Source of the DNA: JBCDAP01 sp038747915
Lineage (GTDB): Bacteria > Planctomycetota > Phycisphaerae > Phycisphaerales > UBA1924
NCBI GenBank assembly: GCA_038747915.1
Contig: JBCDJJ010000011.1
Location: forward strand, 1 to 61,872
DNA: 61,872 bases
Direction of reading: 5' to 3'
This document shows positions 19,027 to 26,975 of this stretch, in pieces. Each line of letters opens with the position of its first letter. Position 1 is the stretch's first letter. The translations under genes were made by a program, and so were the position numbers. A model generated the notes under the pieces. The model saw only the letters and a list, made by a program, of their open reading frames with translations, did not search any database and was not told the DNA's origin.

Positions 19027-19114
19027 TCCGAGCTGCGTGCGCGAGCACGCGCGCCAGATGGACATGAGCCGGCGGATGCAGCTCGGGCGCGTGTGCTCGC
19101 GCACGCGGCTCGGA
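19027..19114. other. Large perfect-pairing hairpin between lgt and pdxJ
   Basis: Two 29-bp arms, 19027-19055 and 19086-19114, are reverse complements except at two positions, and both exceptions would be G:U pairs in RNA. The loop is 30 nt. The arms are GC-rich (core GCGTGCGCGAGCAC). No tract of T follows, so it is not a typical intrinsic terminator. It sits in the 281-bp gap between lgt and pdxJ, which has no supportable gene. It may be a structured RNA, an attenuator, or a degenerate insertion remnant. Confidence 0.7.
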
Positions 19115-19205
19115 TGGGTGGTGAATAAGTCTCTCCGGCAGCTCAGCGTGCCGGCCTCGAGCAGCTTTGCTTGACCCGGGCCATCGAACCCTGGACGCTC
19201 TGCTC

Positions 19206-19979
19206 ATGATCCACCTCGGCGTCAACATCGATCACGTCACCTCCGTCCGCAACGCGCGGTACCGCGACGAGCCCACGGCTCGGCACGCCGAGCCCGATCC
19301 GGTGCGGGCGGCGCACGAGGCCGAACTCGGTGGGGCCGATGGCATCACCGTGCATCTCCGCGAGGATCGCCGGCACATCCACGACCGCGATGTCGAGCGG
19401 CTCCGCGATGTCGTGGCGATCAAGCTCAACCTCGAGATGGCCGCGACCGACGAGATGGTCGGCATCGCGCGGCGGATCAAGCCGCAGATCGCGATGCTCG
19501 TGCCCGAGGGACGGAACGAGGTGACGACCGAGGGCGGGCTCGATGTCGCGGGCCAGCAGGACCGCCTCACCGATATCGTCGCGCAGCTCAAGGATGGCGG
19601 GATGATCGTGAGCGCGTTCATCGATCCCGACGAGCGGCAGGTCGCTGCAGCTGCGGAGGCGGGGTTCAACGTGTGCGAGCTGCACACCGGTCCCTACGCG
19701 GACGCGTGGTTCGAGGCGGGGGGCGACTTCCACTTCGAGCCGCTCCGGCACCAGTACGACGCCCTTCACCGGGCCGGCGCGGCGATCGTTGGTGCGGGCA
19801 TGCGCTTCAACGCCGGGCACGCGCTGAACTATCACAACGTCGATCCCGTCGCCGCGCTGCCGGGTGTGGCCGAGCTGCACATCGGGCACGCGATCGTGGC
19901 GCGTGCGGTGTTTGTGGGACTTCGGGAGGCCGTGGCGGAGATGAAGCGGCTGATGGTGCAGGCGTCGACTGGATCCTGA
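19206..19979 (+). CDS. pdxJ: Pyridoxine 5'-phosphate synthase
   Basis: Final ring-closing enzyme of the DXP-dependent vitamin B6 pathway, joining 3-amino-2-oxopropyl phosphate and 1-deoxyxylulose 5-phosphate. The 257-aa TIM barrel shows the family N-terminus MIHLGVNIDHVTSVRNAR, then DGITVHLREDRRHI, the phosphate/substrate strand IKLNLEMA, LVPEGRNEVTTEGGLD, VCELHTGPYA and GAGMRFNAGHALNYHNV, ending with ELHIGHAIVARAVFVGL. Length and motifs are typical. The ATG at 19206 is the family start. It lies downstream of the large hairpin at 19027-19114, which may influence its expression. Confidence 0.97.
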   Translation: MIHLGVNIDHVTSVRNARYRDEPTARHAEPDPVRAAHEAELGGADGITVHLREDRRHIHDRDVERLRDVVAIKLNLEMAATDEMVGIARRIKPQIAMLVPEGRNEVTTEGGLDVAGQQDRLTDIVAQLKDGGMIVSAFIDPDERQVAAAAEAGFNVCELHTGPYADAWFEAGGDFHFEPLRHQYDALHRAGAAIVGAGMRFNAGHALNYHNVDPVAALPGVAELHIGHAIVARAVFVGLREAVAEMKRLMVQASTGS

Positions 19980-20000
19980 TTCGACGAGTCACGCCACCGG

Positions 20001-20741
20001 TCACCCGTTGAAGTAGGGCGAGGGGCGTCCGCCGATGTGCTTCGTTCCCTCGTGGGTGCCCTCACCCGTCAGTGCATCACCCGGGCGTGGTGCTCGGCAG
20101 GCGCCGCAGGCGAGCTCGAAGGCCTCGTCGAGGTCGTCGGTGAGCTTGATGAGCGAGAGATCATCGGGACCGATGGTGCGGAAACGGTCGCGAAGGATCT
20201 CGCCGCACCACTCGAAGAGCCCTGTCCAGAACTCGCGGCCGACGCATACGACGGGGAAGGGATCGATCTTCGTGGTCTGGATGAGCGTGAGGGCCTCGAA
20301 GCACTCGTCGAGCGTGCCGAAGCCGCCGGGGAAGATCACGAAGGCGCGGGCGTACTTGACGAACATGACCTTGCGGCAGAAGAAGTAGCTGAACTCGAGG
20401 GCGACGTTCTGATAGGGATTGGGCTTCTGCTCGTGCGGGAGGACGATGTTGAGCCCGATGGAGGTGCCACCGGCCTCGATGGCGCCCTTGTTGGCTGCTT
20501 CCATGATGCCGGGGCCGCCGCCGGTGATGACCGCGACGCCCTCCTTTGCAAGCCTGCCAGCGAGCTGCTCGGCCTGCTTGTAGTACGGGTCTTCGGGGTC
20601 GGTGCGAGCGCTGCCGAAGATGGAGATGGCATCGCCGATCCTCGACATAGTTTCGAAGCCTTCGACGAATTCGCCCTGGATTCTCAGCACGCGCCAGGAC
20701 TCCTCGGCGAGTCGGCGCGGGTCGTGATTGTTGGTGGGCAT
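20001..20741 (-). CDS. LOG-family (Lysine decarboxylase-like) nucleotide phosphoribohydrolase
   Basis: 246-aa Rossmann-fold protein of the LOG/YgdH type. Members cleave nucleoside 5'-monophosphates, including cytokinin ribotides, to free base and ribose 5-phosphate. Diagnostic motifs are ITGGGPGIMEAANKGA at about 75-90 and PGGFGTLDECFE at about 138-149. The catalytic Arg/Glu fall within these, as in the PGGxGTxxE family. The N-terminal VLRIQGEFVEGFETM matches the group of longer LOG proteins from bacteria. It is convergent with pdxJ with a gap of about 20 bp. Confidence 0.92.
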   Translation of the reverse strand: MPTNNHDPRRLAEESWRVLRIQGEFVEGFETMSRIGDAISIFGSARTDPEDPYYKQAEQLAGRLAKEGVAVITGGGPGIMEAANKGAIEAGGTSIGLNIVLPHEQKPNPYQNVALEFSYFFCRKVMFVKYARAFVIFPGGFGTLDECFEALTLIQTTKIDPFPVVCVGREFWTGLFEWCGEILRDRFRTIGPDDLSLIKLTDDLDEAFELACGACRAPRPGDALTGEGTHEGTKHIGGRPSPYFNG

Positions 20742-20950
20742 GGCGTGGCTCCCGGGCTCGCGCAGGTGTTCGCGAGCACTTACTTACATGTGCATCATAC
20801 GGCAGATCATGGGGTTAGGCCCATGTTGAGTGCGAACATTTGGGATATGCGCGACGAAATGCTACCATGGGCGGCTCGCGACCGAGCCCTCGCGATCCTC
20901 TGCATTCCGAACACAACTCGATCATATCGCTCCGAGAAAGGGCGCCACCC

Positions 20951-22420
20951 GTGCCGAAAACCGCTTCGCGCTCCTCGCGGACCACAGGGTCCACCAAGAA
21001 AACCAAGAAGAAAACCACACAATCGCGGCGCACCGCGCCCGCCGATGGGAAGCCGTTCGCAAACTACTCCGAGGCGACGCACTGGCTGTACGACCACATC
21101 GACGTGGAGCGTGCCCGGCCAAGCAAGGTCAACCCGGAGCACTTCAAGCTCGATCGGATGCGGGCCATCCTCAGCAAGATGGGTGATCCGCAGGACACGC
21201 TGACCGCGGTACACATCGCGGGCACCAACGGCAAGGGGTCGGTCAGCGCGATGCTGTCGTCCGCGCTGCAGGCCTGCGGGTGCGCCGTGGGTACATATAC
21301 CTCGCCGCACCTGACGGACCTGCGCGAGCGGATCCAAATCAACGGGTCGCCGATCACTCACCCCGCGATGACGCGCGCGTTGACCGCGGTGGCGTCGGCC
21401 GCAGCAGCGATCCCGAAGAAGTACGGCGAGCCCTCGTTCTTCGAGATCATGACCGCTGCAGCGTTCGGCCACCTCGCGGAGCAGGCGGTGGATATCGCGA
21501 TCATCGAGGTGGGCCTGGGTGGCCGGCTCGACTCGACCAATGTCATCACACCCGCGGTCTCGGCCGTCGCGAGCGTCGCGCTCGACCACACGCACTTCCT
21601 CGGCGAGACCCCCGAGAAGATCGCACGCGAGAAGGGCGGGATCTTCAAGGCCGGCGTGCCTGCGCTGACGTTCAAGCAGGACAAGCCGGTCATCGAGACG
21701 CTCCGCTCGGTCGCAGAAGAGGCCGAGACCAAGCTCGAGGTGGTCGGCAAGGACATCGACTTCTCCTACCGCTTCGAGGCCAGTCCGCAGCTTGGCCCGC
21801 ATTGCCGCGTCGGCCTGACGACCAACCGGGTGAATTTCGAGCACGTGCCGGTTCCGCTCCCGGGTGAGCACCAGGCGCTGAACTGCGGACTCACGCTCGC
21901 GATCATCGACAAACTCGTGGATCGCGGGATCGAGCTGCCCGAGGCCCGGGTGTTCGAGGGCCTGGCGAAGACAACGATCCCCGGCCGGATGGAGCTGATC
22001 GACGTGAAGCCGCGTGTGCTGCTCGACGGCGCGCACAACCCCGCAGCGGTCGAGGCGCTGATCAAGTCGATCGGTGCGCACGTGCAGTACGACTCGATGA
22101 TCATGATCTTCGGGTGCGCGATAGACAAGGATGTCGAGGGACTGCTCAAGAGAGTGGCGCTCGGCGCGGACAAGGTGGTATTCACCAAGGCCAAGGCCAA
22201 CCCGCGCGCCTGCGATCCGCAGGATCTGCATCAGCGGTTCGAGGCGATGAGCCCGAAGATGTGCCAGTTGGCACCGAACATCGATCAGGCGTTGTCGATC
22301 GCGGCACGCGCCGCGTCGCGTGATGACCTGATCGTGGTGACCGGGTCGTTCTACCTCGTCGGTGAGGCGAAGAAGCTGCTCACGAGCAAGCTGGATAAGG
22401 CGGCCGCCGCGCGAGCATGA
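20951..22420 (+). CDS. folC: Folylpolyglutamate synthase / dihydrofolate synthase
   Basis: ATP-dependent addition of glutamate to dihydropteroate and folates, a Mur-ligase relative. Motifs are the P-loop HIAGTNGKGSVSAML, SPHLTDLRERIQING, SFFEIMTAAAFGHLAEQAVDIAIIEVGLGGRLD, TNVITP, and LDHTHFLGETPEKIAREKGGIFK. The central linker gives GEHQALNCGLTLA, and the C-terminal domain LLDGAHNPAA. The start is uncertain. The frame is open upstream to 20840, but GTG at 20951 begins a Lys/Thr-rich, probably disordered N-terminal tail before the fold. An ATG at 20867 is an alternative. A hairpin terminator follows at 22459-22484. Confidence 0.93.
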   Translation: MPKTASRSSRTTGSTKKTKKKTTQSRRTAPADGKPFANYSEATHWLYDHIDVERARPSKVNPEHFKLDRMRAILSKMGDPQDTLTAVHIAGTNGKGSVSAMLSSALQACGCAVGTYTSPHLTDLRERIQINGSPITHPAMTRALTAVASAAAAIPKKYGEPSFFEIMTAAAFGHLAEQAVDIAIIEVGLGGRLDSTNVITPAVSAVASVALDHTHFLGETPEKIAREKGGIFKAGVPALTFKQDKPVIETLRSVAEEAETKLEVVGKDIDFSYRFEASPQLGPHCRVGLTTNRVNFEHVPVPLPGEHQALNCGLTLAIIDKLVDRGIELPEARVFEGLAKTTIPGRMELIDVKPRVLLDGAHNPAAVEALIKSIGAHVQYDSMIMIFGCAIDKDVEGLLKRVALGADKVVFTKAKANPRACDPQDLHQRFEAMSPKMCQLAPNIDQALSIAARAASRDDLIVVTGSFYLVGEAKKLLTSKLDKAAAARA

Positions 22421-22458
22421 GTCCCGCGGTACGGACGAGGCGTGGAGAACACGAATCA

Positions 22459-22484
22459 CCGGCCCCACCTCTCAGTGGGACCGG
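22459..22484. terminator. Hairpin between convergent folC and RTX-peptidase genes
   Basis: CCGGCCCCAC (22459-22468) pairs with GTGGGACCGG (22475-22484) around a 6-nt loop, a 10-bp stem with one G:T. It sits between two converging genes, so it probably serves as a bidirectional terminator. No T tract follows on either strand, so this is an inference from placement and stem strength. Confidence 0.6.
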
Positions 22485-22505
22485 CAGGGTGGTGTGATGT
22501 GCTGA

Positions 22506-25500
22506 TCAATCGTCGTCGTAGGTGAGATGAATATCGGGGCTGAGCTCGTAGTACTCGCCCGACGCGGTCACCTTGGATTCGACAACGAGCATGAAGTTCC
22601 CAGCGTTGTCCGGGACATCCGCAGCGAGTTTCTGCCACTGGCCCGGGACATCGCCGATCCATTCACCGACCAAGGTCCGGTTCGGTGATACTGGGTTCGT
22701 GGTGTTGACGACGGCGTAGACCCGCAGCCAGTCCTGGCCTGAGCCGGACTCATCGAGATTGCCCGAGCCCCGAACCGCGAAATGCACCGAGGCGCCGTCG
22801 TAGTCGAACACGGTCATCAGCCCGGTCTTCCATCGGAGGAGTCCGCCGCCACCATCGTTGGCCGACTTGGCGAACTCGAACACCTTCTCACCACCCGACG
22901 CGGTGGCGACGCCGTAGACGGGGCTCCCGATCTGGACATCGGAGGTGTCGTAGCTCCACCCGGTGGTGCCGGGCGCGGACGTCTGGCCGACCGTGAGGTC
23001 GAGCGGGTCGAGCTCGTACCGATAGGCGGGCATGATCAGTGGGATCGGGCTCGCCTCGCAGGATCCGGCCGAGGGGAGCTGCTCGAAGCGGACGTTGTCG
23101 AGGACGTAGCGTTCAGAGGTTTCAGTGGTCTTGGCTTCGATCTGCAGCCGGACTTGGGTCGCACCCGACGGGAACGTGTGGGTGAAGGTCGTTGGGGTGC
23201 TGGAGAGCGCGCCGGCACCATCAATATCAAAGATGGTGGTTGACCCACCACCAGAGACGACGGCCTTCGCACGGATAAAGTCGTTGGAGGTGCCGGTGGC
23301 GTCGAGGCCGCCGAAGGCACTGACATCGAAGGTGACGGTCGTGGGGGCCGCGGCGTTGACGGTCAGGAAGGAGGTGCGCCAGATGACGTACCCGTTGTCG
23401 TTCTGGTCGGCAACGTCGCTGAACTCGAAGGCATTATTCTGAACACCGTAGACGGGGTTGGAGACGTTGATGAGGCCCGAGTTGGTCGTCCAGCTCGTCG
23501 CGCCGGGATCGGAGATCGAGCCGTTCGAGATGCCCGTGAACTGTTCGTACCAGTCAAAGCCCGGGGTAAAGCCGCCGATATCTTCGAACATGTCCTCCAT
23601 GTACGAGAGCTTCTCGGGGATCTGATCGATCGACGCGATGTAGGACGGCGCGGTGGATGGTACGTCCCACGTGCTGTCCGGCCGACCGGCGGCATACCAG
23701 GTGTACGCCTCGAAACTCTCGGGGAAGTCTTCGAACCACGCCGTGGTCGCATAGTTGGAGACGAACTTCGCATCGTCACGGACCCACTGCGAGCCCGGCA
23801 TGTTGGGCAACTGGACGAGTCCGGTGGTGTCGGACGGATTGGTGACCCAGCCCGAGCGGCTCTGCCAGTCGACCGGGTCGTACTCGCCTTCCCACGCGTG
23901 CCCGATCTCGTGGATGATGGTGCCGCTGCTGCGCAGGTTTGGGCGCGTGAACACATCGGGATCACTTCCGACGACGTTGTGCCAGAGGCGGATGATGGTC
24001 GCGCTGTTGCTGTCACCGGACATGGTCTGCGGCCCACTGATCGGTGGGCCAATCTTGAAGAACTCGAGCCATCGGAAGTCATCACCACCCGGCACGTTGG
24101 TGTCGATGTAGTACATGAACTCGTTATCGCATGTCTCGCGGAACAGCCAGTCGAAGGCGAAGTTGGCGCGCTCGAGCTGATAGTCCTCCCAGACGCCCTG
24201 TTCGTACTGCGTGCCACTATGGTTGGTGTTCCCTGCGTCGTACATGCGAATGATCGCGTCTTCGGCGTCGAGGTCGAGCAGCTCTTCTCCCTCGATCACA
24301 CGTTTGACGAGACGGTCCGACCCAGTGCCCCCATAGATCGAGTCGGTGCCAAGACCCGGCACGATCGAGTCATCGCCTGCTTGCCCTTGCAGGGTGTCGT
24401 CGCCCGGTCCGCCGTGCAGCAGGTCGCTGCCATCGTCGCCCTGGATGGTGTCGTCGCCCCACCCACCGACGAGCAGGTCGTCGTTGTCGTTGCCGTCGAG
24501 ATCGTCATCGCCGAATTCGCCGTAGACGGCATCTCGCCCGCCACCGGCATCGATCTGATCGTTGCCGTTCCCACCGTAGATCACATCGTCTCCGATACCG
24601 GTGGTAATGACATCCGCCCCATCGCCAGACTGCACGTAGATGGGGCGATCGAACATGGCCGATGCGACGACGGTGTCGTTGCCGCCGTACAAGAAGATAC
24701 GCACCGAGTCGGTCTCCGCCGAGGCACGCTCGGCGATCACAGTACCGCTGGAGAAGTCCGCGATCCTGACGACATCCGTACCGCCGGATGAGGTGCGCTC
24801 GATTGTGATCGCATCCTGCCCGTCGGTGCCATGAAACTCCAGGGCTCGCCGCGCCGGCTGGTAATAGCTGGTCTGCGATGCAAAGGGTGATGCGGCGGCC
24901 GGGGTAGGTGATGGTGTCGAGCTCTCGTAGCGGACGTTGAGCATCAGCACCGGGTCGTGTACTCGACCGCTGCCGATGATAGACCCCGCGAACGCGTCGA
25001 CATTCGACGGCCCGCGCCCGGCTTCGACCAGCTCGATACGGATGCCCAGGTGTGTGGTGCCCGTGGAGAGCAGGGAGTCGACCACAGCGGTCAGGTCGAC
25101 CCCGAAATCAACCAGCGCGCCACCATCCTGCACGAATGTCCCAACGGTGGTGCCGGCGGCCTCGTAGTCGAACGCCCACGGGCCGCCGTTGCTCCCGAAC
25201 GCGATCACGCGGAATGTGGCCGGGAACGTGCCGGCGGTTGCGGGGTCGGTGTAGATTAATCCGCCGAGTGTGACCTGTTCGAGATCCGACGCGGTCAGGT
25301 CCCCGAGGTCGAACTTGAAGCAGGCCCGCTCGAACGAGCCGTTTGTTGAAATCACAGGGTTCCGGTAGGTCACGTCGGACCCTGAACTCAGCTTCGAGAT
25401 ATCTCCGTCTCCATCGCCATCGGTATCGATGGCCGAATAGATCCGCGTTGGTTCGATCTTCTGGTCGAAGCTCTGGGCCCCGATCGGCAGGCCGGCGGCA

Positions 25501-25565
25501 CAAACAATAAGACAGCTCATCGCTGAAGGCAGCGCCCCCAGCGCACGATTCCACGATGCGGACAT
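22506..25565 (-). CDS. Large secreted RTX-repeat protein with zinc-peptidase motif
   Basis: 1019-aa exported protein. The signal peptide is about 1-31, ending near GLPIGAQS. Residues about 40-215 form a beta-sandwich-like region. About 311-419 hold six or more Ca-binding RTX-type nonapeptides (GGNGNDQID, GGWGDDTIQ, GGPGDDTLQ, GGTGSDRL). About 440-700 contain a metallopeptidase-like region with HEIGHAWEGEYD (H552, E553, H556), the zincin HExxH followed by a downstream acidic residue. Two similar C-terminal beta domains (about 710-850 and 870-1019) share the phrase NPVYGV/SPVYGV. The start ATG at 25565 has AAGGAG at 25571-25576 with 5-base spacing, which beats the upstream TTG. RTX repeats imply folding in external calcium; no type I exporter lies adjacent. 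Confidence 0.85.
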   Translation of the reverse strand: MSASWNRALGALPSAMSCLIVCAAGLPIGAQSFDQKIEPTRIYSAIDTDGDGDGDISKLSSGSDVTYRNPVISTNGSFERACFKFDLGDLTASDLEQVTLGGLIYTDPATAGTFPATFRVIAFGSNGGPWAFDYEAAGTTVGTFVQDGGALVDFGVDLTAVVDSLLSTGTTHLGIRIELVEAGRGPSNVDAFAGSIIGSGRVHDPVLMLNVRYESSTPSPTPAAASPFASQTSYYQPARRALEFHGTDGQDAITIERTSSGGTDVVRIADFSSGTVIAERASAETDSVRIFLYGGNDTVVASAMFDRPIYVQSGDGADVITTGIGDDVIYGGNGNDQIDAGGGRDAVYGEFGDDDLDGNDNDDLLVGGWGDDTIQGDDGSDLLHGGPGDDTLQGQAGDDSIVPGLGTDSIYGGTGSDRLVKRVIEGEELLDLDAEDAIIRMYDAGNTNHSGTQYEQGVWEDYQLERANFAFDWLFRETCDNEFMYYIDTNVPGGDDFRWLEFFKIGPPISGPQTMSGDSNSATIIRLWHNVVGSDPDVFTRPNLRSSGTIIHEIGHAWEGEYDPVDWQSRSGWVTNPSDTTGLVQLPNMPGSQWVRDDAKFVSNYATTAWFEDFPESFEAYTWYAAGRPDSTWDVPSTAPSYIASIDQIPEKLSYMEDMFEDIGGFTPGFDWYEQFTGISNGSISDPGATSWTTNSGLINVSNPVYGVQNNAFEFSDVADQNDNGYVIWRTSFLTVNAAAPTTVTFDVSAFGGLDATGTSNDFIRAKAVVSGGGSTTIFDIDGAGALSSTPTTFTHTFPSGATQVRLQIEAKTTETSERYVLDNVRFEQLPSAGSCEASPIPLIMPAYRYELDPLDLTVGQTSAPGTTGWSYDTSDVQIGSPVYGVATASGGEKVFEFAKSANDGGGGLLRWKTGLMTVFDYDGASVHFAVRGSGNLDESGSGQDWLRVYAVVNTTNPVSPNRTLVGEWIGDVPGQWQKLAADVPDNAGNFMLVVESKVTASGEYYELSPDIHLTYDDD

Positions 25566-25917
25566 CGCAACTCCTTCTGTCAGAATGGACAACCCCACAC
25601 GAACCGCTTTACAGCGACCGTGTCACATTAGCGCATCAACAGCGCGGTACAGAACTTGCGGTGTTCTATGAATCGAGCCAGTTTAGGAAAACTGGTTCGT
25701 ACGAAATCATATAATTCTCAACCGTACACTAGATATTCCCAGATGCAATCAGGGAAACCGAGTCCAGCGGAAAAATTGCTTTCTTGCGATCGAGGCGCAC
25801 TGTCAGTACATCGCGCGACAACAACGGTTGGTGGCCTCACTGTTGAATTTCGCGACAAAGCCCTCATATATGTGTGTGTAGATCAATGCATCACCAGCGT
25901 GGTGTGTGATGTGCCGG
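25566..25917. other. AT-richer intergenic region, no supportable gene
   Basis: About 350 bp between the RTX-peptidase gene and the P-loop kinase gene, noticeably lower in GC than the flanks. It contains the ribosome site and presumably the promoter of the leftward RTX gene. A 7-bp hairpin CCAGTTT/AAACTGG lies at 25678-25695. The only plus-strand frame over it has no family resemblance or ribosome site. Confidence 0.5.
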
Positions 25918-26517
25918 CTATCGATCGAAGTGCGCACGAACGATATGCAACAACTCATTTTCTGTGTGACTGCCATCAACGATGATGCTTGGAAGACCGT
26001 GGTGTTCGGCCTCGGTCTTGAGGCGGTCCGTGAAGAGTGCATCTCGAGCCAAGAGGTTCCAGAGTGCCCACTTTGGGTGGCTCGTCTTGATCGGGATGTC
26101 CCAGAGCGTGCCACATGATTCAAAGGCCCGACGACGGAAAGCAGGCGTGGGGAGGAGCCAGAGCGCCTGGTGCGGCGAGGTGATAAGGGGCGCGACGAGA
26201 CGCGGGAGCGGGCGGAAGCCTTCGGCGAGGATGGGGCGGTCGCGCGGGAACTCGAGCAGATCCTCTACGATGAGGTGGAACGCCTCACCACCGAACCAAT
26301 GGAAGGTGTCGAGCATCTGCTGTGGGGCGAACGGTCGAGCCAGCGCTCGTGCATGGTCATCCGCGTGAACTCGGTGAGCAACGGGCACGTCGGTGCTGGA
26401 GAGGGTGAGATCACACGCGGCACCGAGGCGCCGGGCAATGGTCGACTTACCGGCGCCGGAGCCGCCGCAGAGCCAGCGGACGTTGCTACGGTGCGGCGTG
26501 AGAGCGGGGGCATCAAT
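25918..26517 (-). CDS. P-loop kinase-like protein lacking a standard start codon
   Basis: Reading leftwards, the frame encodes a shikimate/adenylylsulfate-kinase-like P-loop, WLCGGSGAGKSTIARRLGAA, about 14 residues in. About 180 residues of a small NTPase follow, with a nucleoside-kinase-like layout and a terminal SIIVDGSHTENELLHIV. It may be a (p)loop NTPase of unknown substrate. No ATG, GTG or TTG lies in frame between the upstream stop (near 26551) and the P-loop; the first GTG (26388) would remove the motif. I place the 5' end at an ATT codon at 26517. An ATG one base out of frame at 26513-26515 would be in frame if the C5 run just after it had six bases. It is therefore an ATT start, a sequencing error, or a decayed gene. 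The codon-level protein sequence looks intact. Confidence 0.6.
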   Translation of the reverse strand: MDAPALTPHRSNVRWLCGGSGAGKSTIARRLGAACDLTLSSTDVPVAHRVHADDHARALARPFAPQQMLDTFHWFGGEAFHLIVEDLLEFPRDRPILAEGFRPLPRLVAPLITSPHQALWLLPTPAFRRRAFESCGTLWDIPIKTSHPKWALWNLLARDALFTDRLKTEAEHHGLPSIIVDGSHTENELLHIVRAHFDR

Positions 26518-26615
26518 GTGTTTGATGACAGTGCTCGTTCGTTCGGATAGTCACCGCCTTGGTGCTGAGATAGCGGTCGGCAGGATCACAGCTGCACCTG
26601 ATAGGACGTGCGCAC

Positions 26616-26951
26616 ATGCATCAGGTCATCGTGACTCTGGATGGTTCTGAGAGTCGCGATATGGATTCGTTCCACACGGTCTGTGCGAGGGTGTTTGGCT
26701 TTCCTAAGTTCTACGGCCGAAGCATGAACGCTTGGATCGATTGCCTGACGTATCGCGATGACGATGACGGCACGTCGAAGGTGAATGTCGAGCCCGGTGG
26801 CGCGATCGTGATCCAGGTGAAGAACGACCGCGACTTGGATGACAGGTGTCCGGAGGTCACCGAGGCGCTCAATAGCTGCGTCGCCTTCGTGAACTATCGG
26901 CGAATCGAGGTGGGAGCCCCGGCCATCCTGTTCCTCTCATATCACGATTGA
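26616..26951 (+). CDS. Barstar-family protein (ribonuclease inhibitor fold), orphan
   Basis: 111 aa with the barstar pattern: beta strand VIVTLDGSESRD, then DSFHTVCARVFGFPKFYGRSMNAWIDCLT, matching the family FHxxxxxxLxFPxYYGxNLDALWDxL. A strand IVIQVKN follows, then a helix CPEVTEALNSCV and a final strand. Barstar blocks the RNase barnase in the cytoplasm by covering its active site. No barnase or other toxin gene adjoins it, so it may protect against RNases from other cells or bind another partner. It lies in an AT-richer patch with the irregular kinase gene. Confidence 0.85.
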   Translation: MHQVIVTLDGSESRDMDSFHTVCARVFGFPKFYGRSMNAWIDCLTYRDDDDGTSKVNVEPGGAIVIQVKNDRDLDDRCPEVTEALNSCVAFVNYRRIEVGAPAILFLSYHD

Positions 26952-26975
26952 TATGGACCGTAAAGCGCCGTGCGC

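Noticed and set aside
23431..24660. RTX repeat region considered as a possible CRISPR or tandem DNA repeat
   Set aside because: The periodicity is of about 27 bp and codes for GGxGxD nonapeptides; there are no conserved repeats with unique spacers.
25656..25985. Plus-strand open frame in the AT-richer gap before the kinase gene
   Set aside because: No ribosome site, no recognisable domain, and it runs into the opposite-strand kinase gene.
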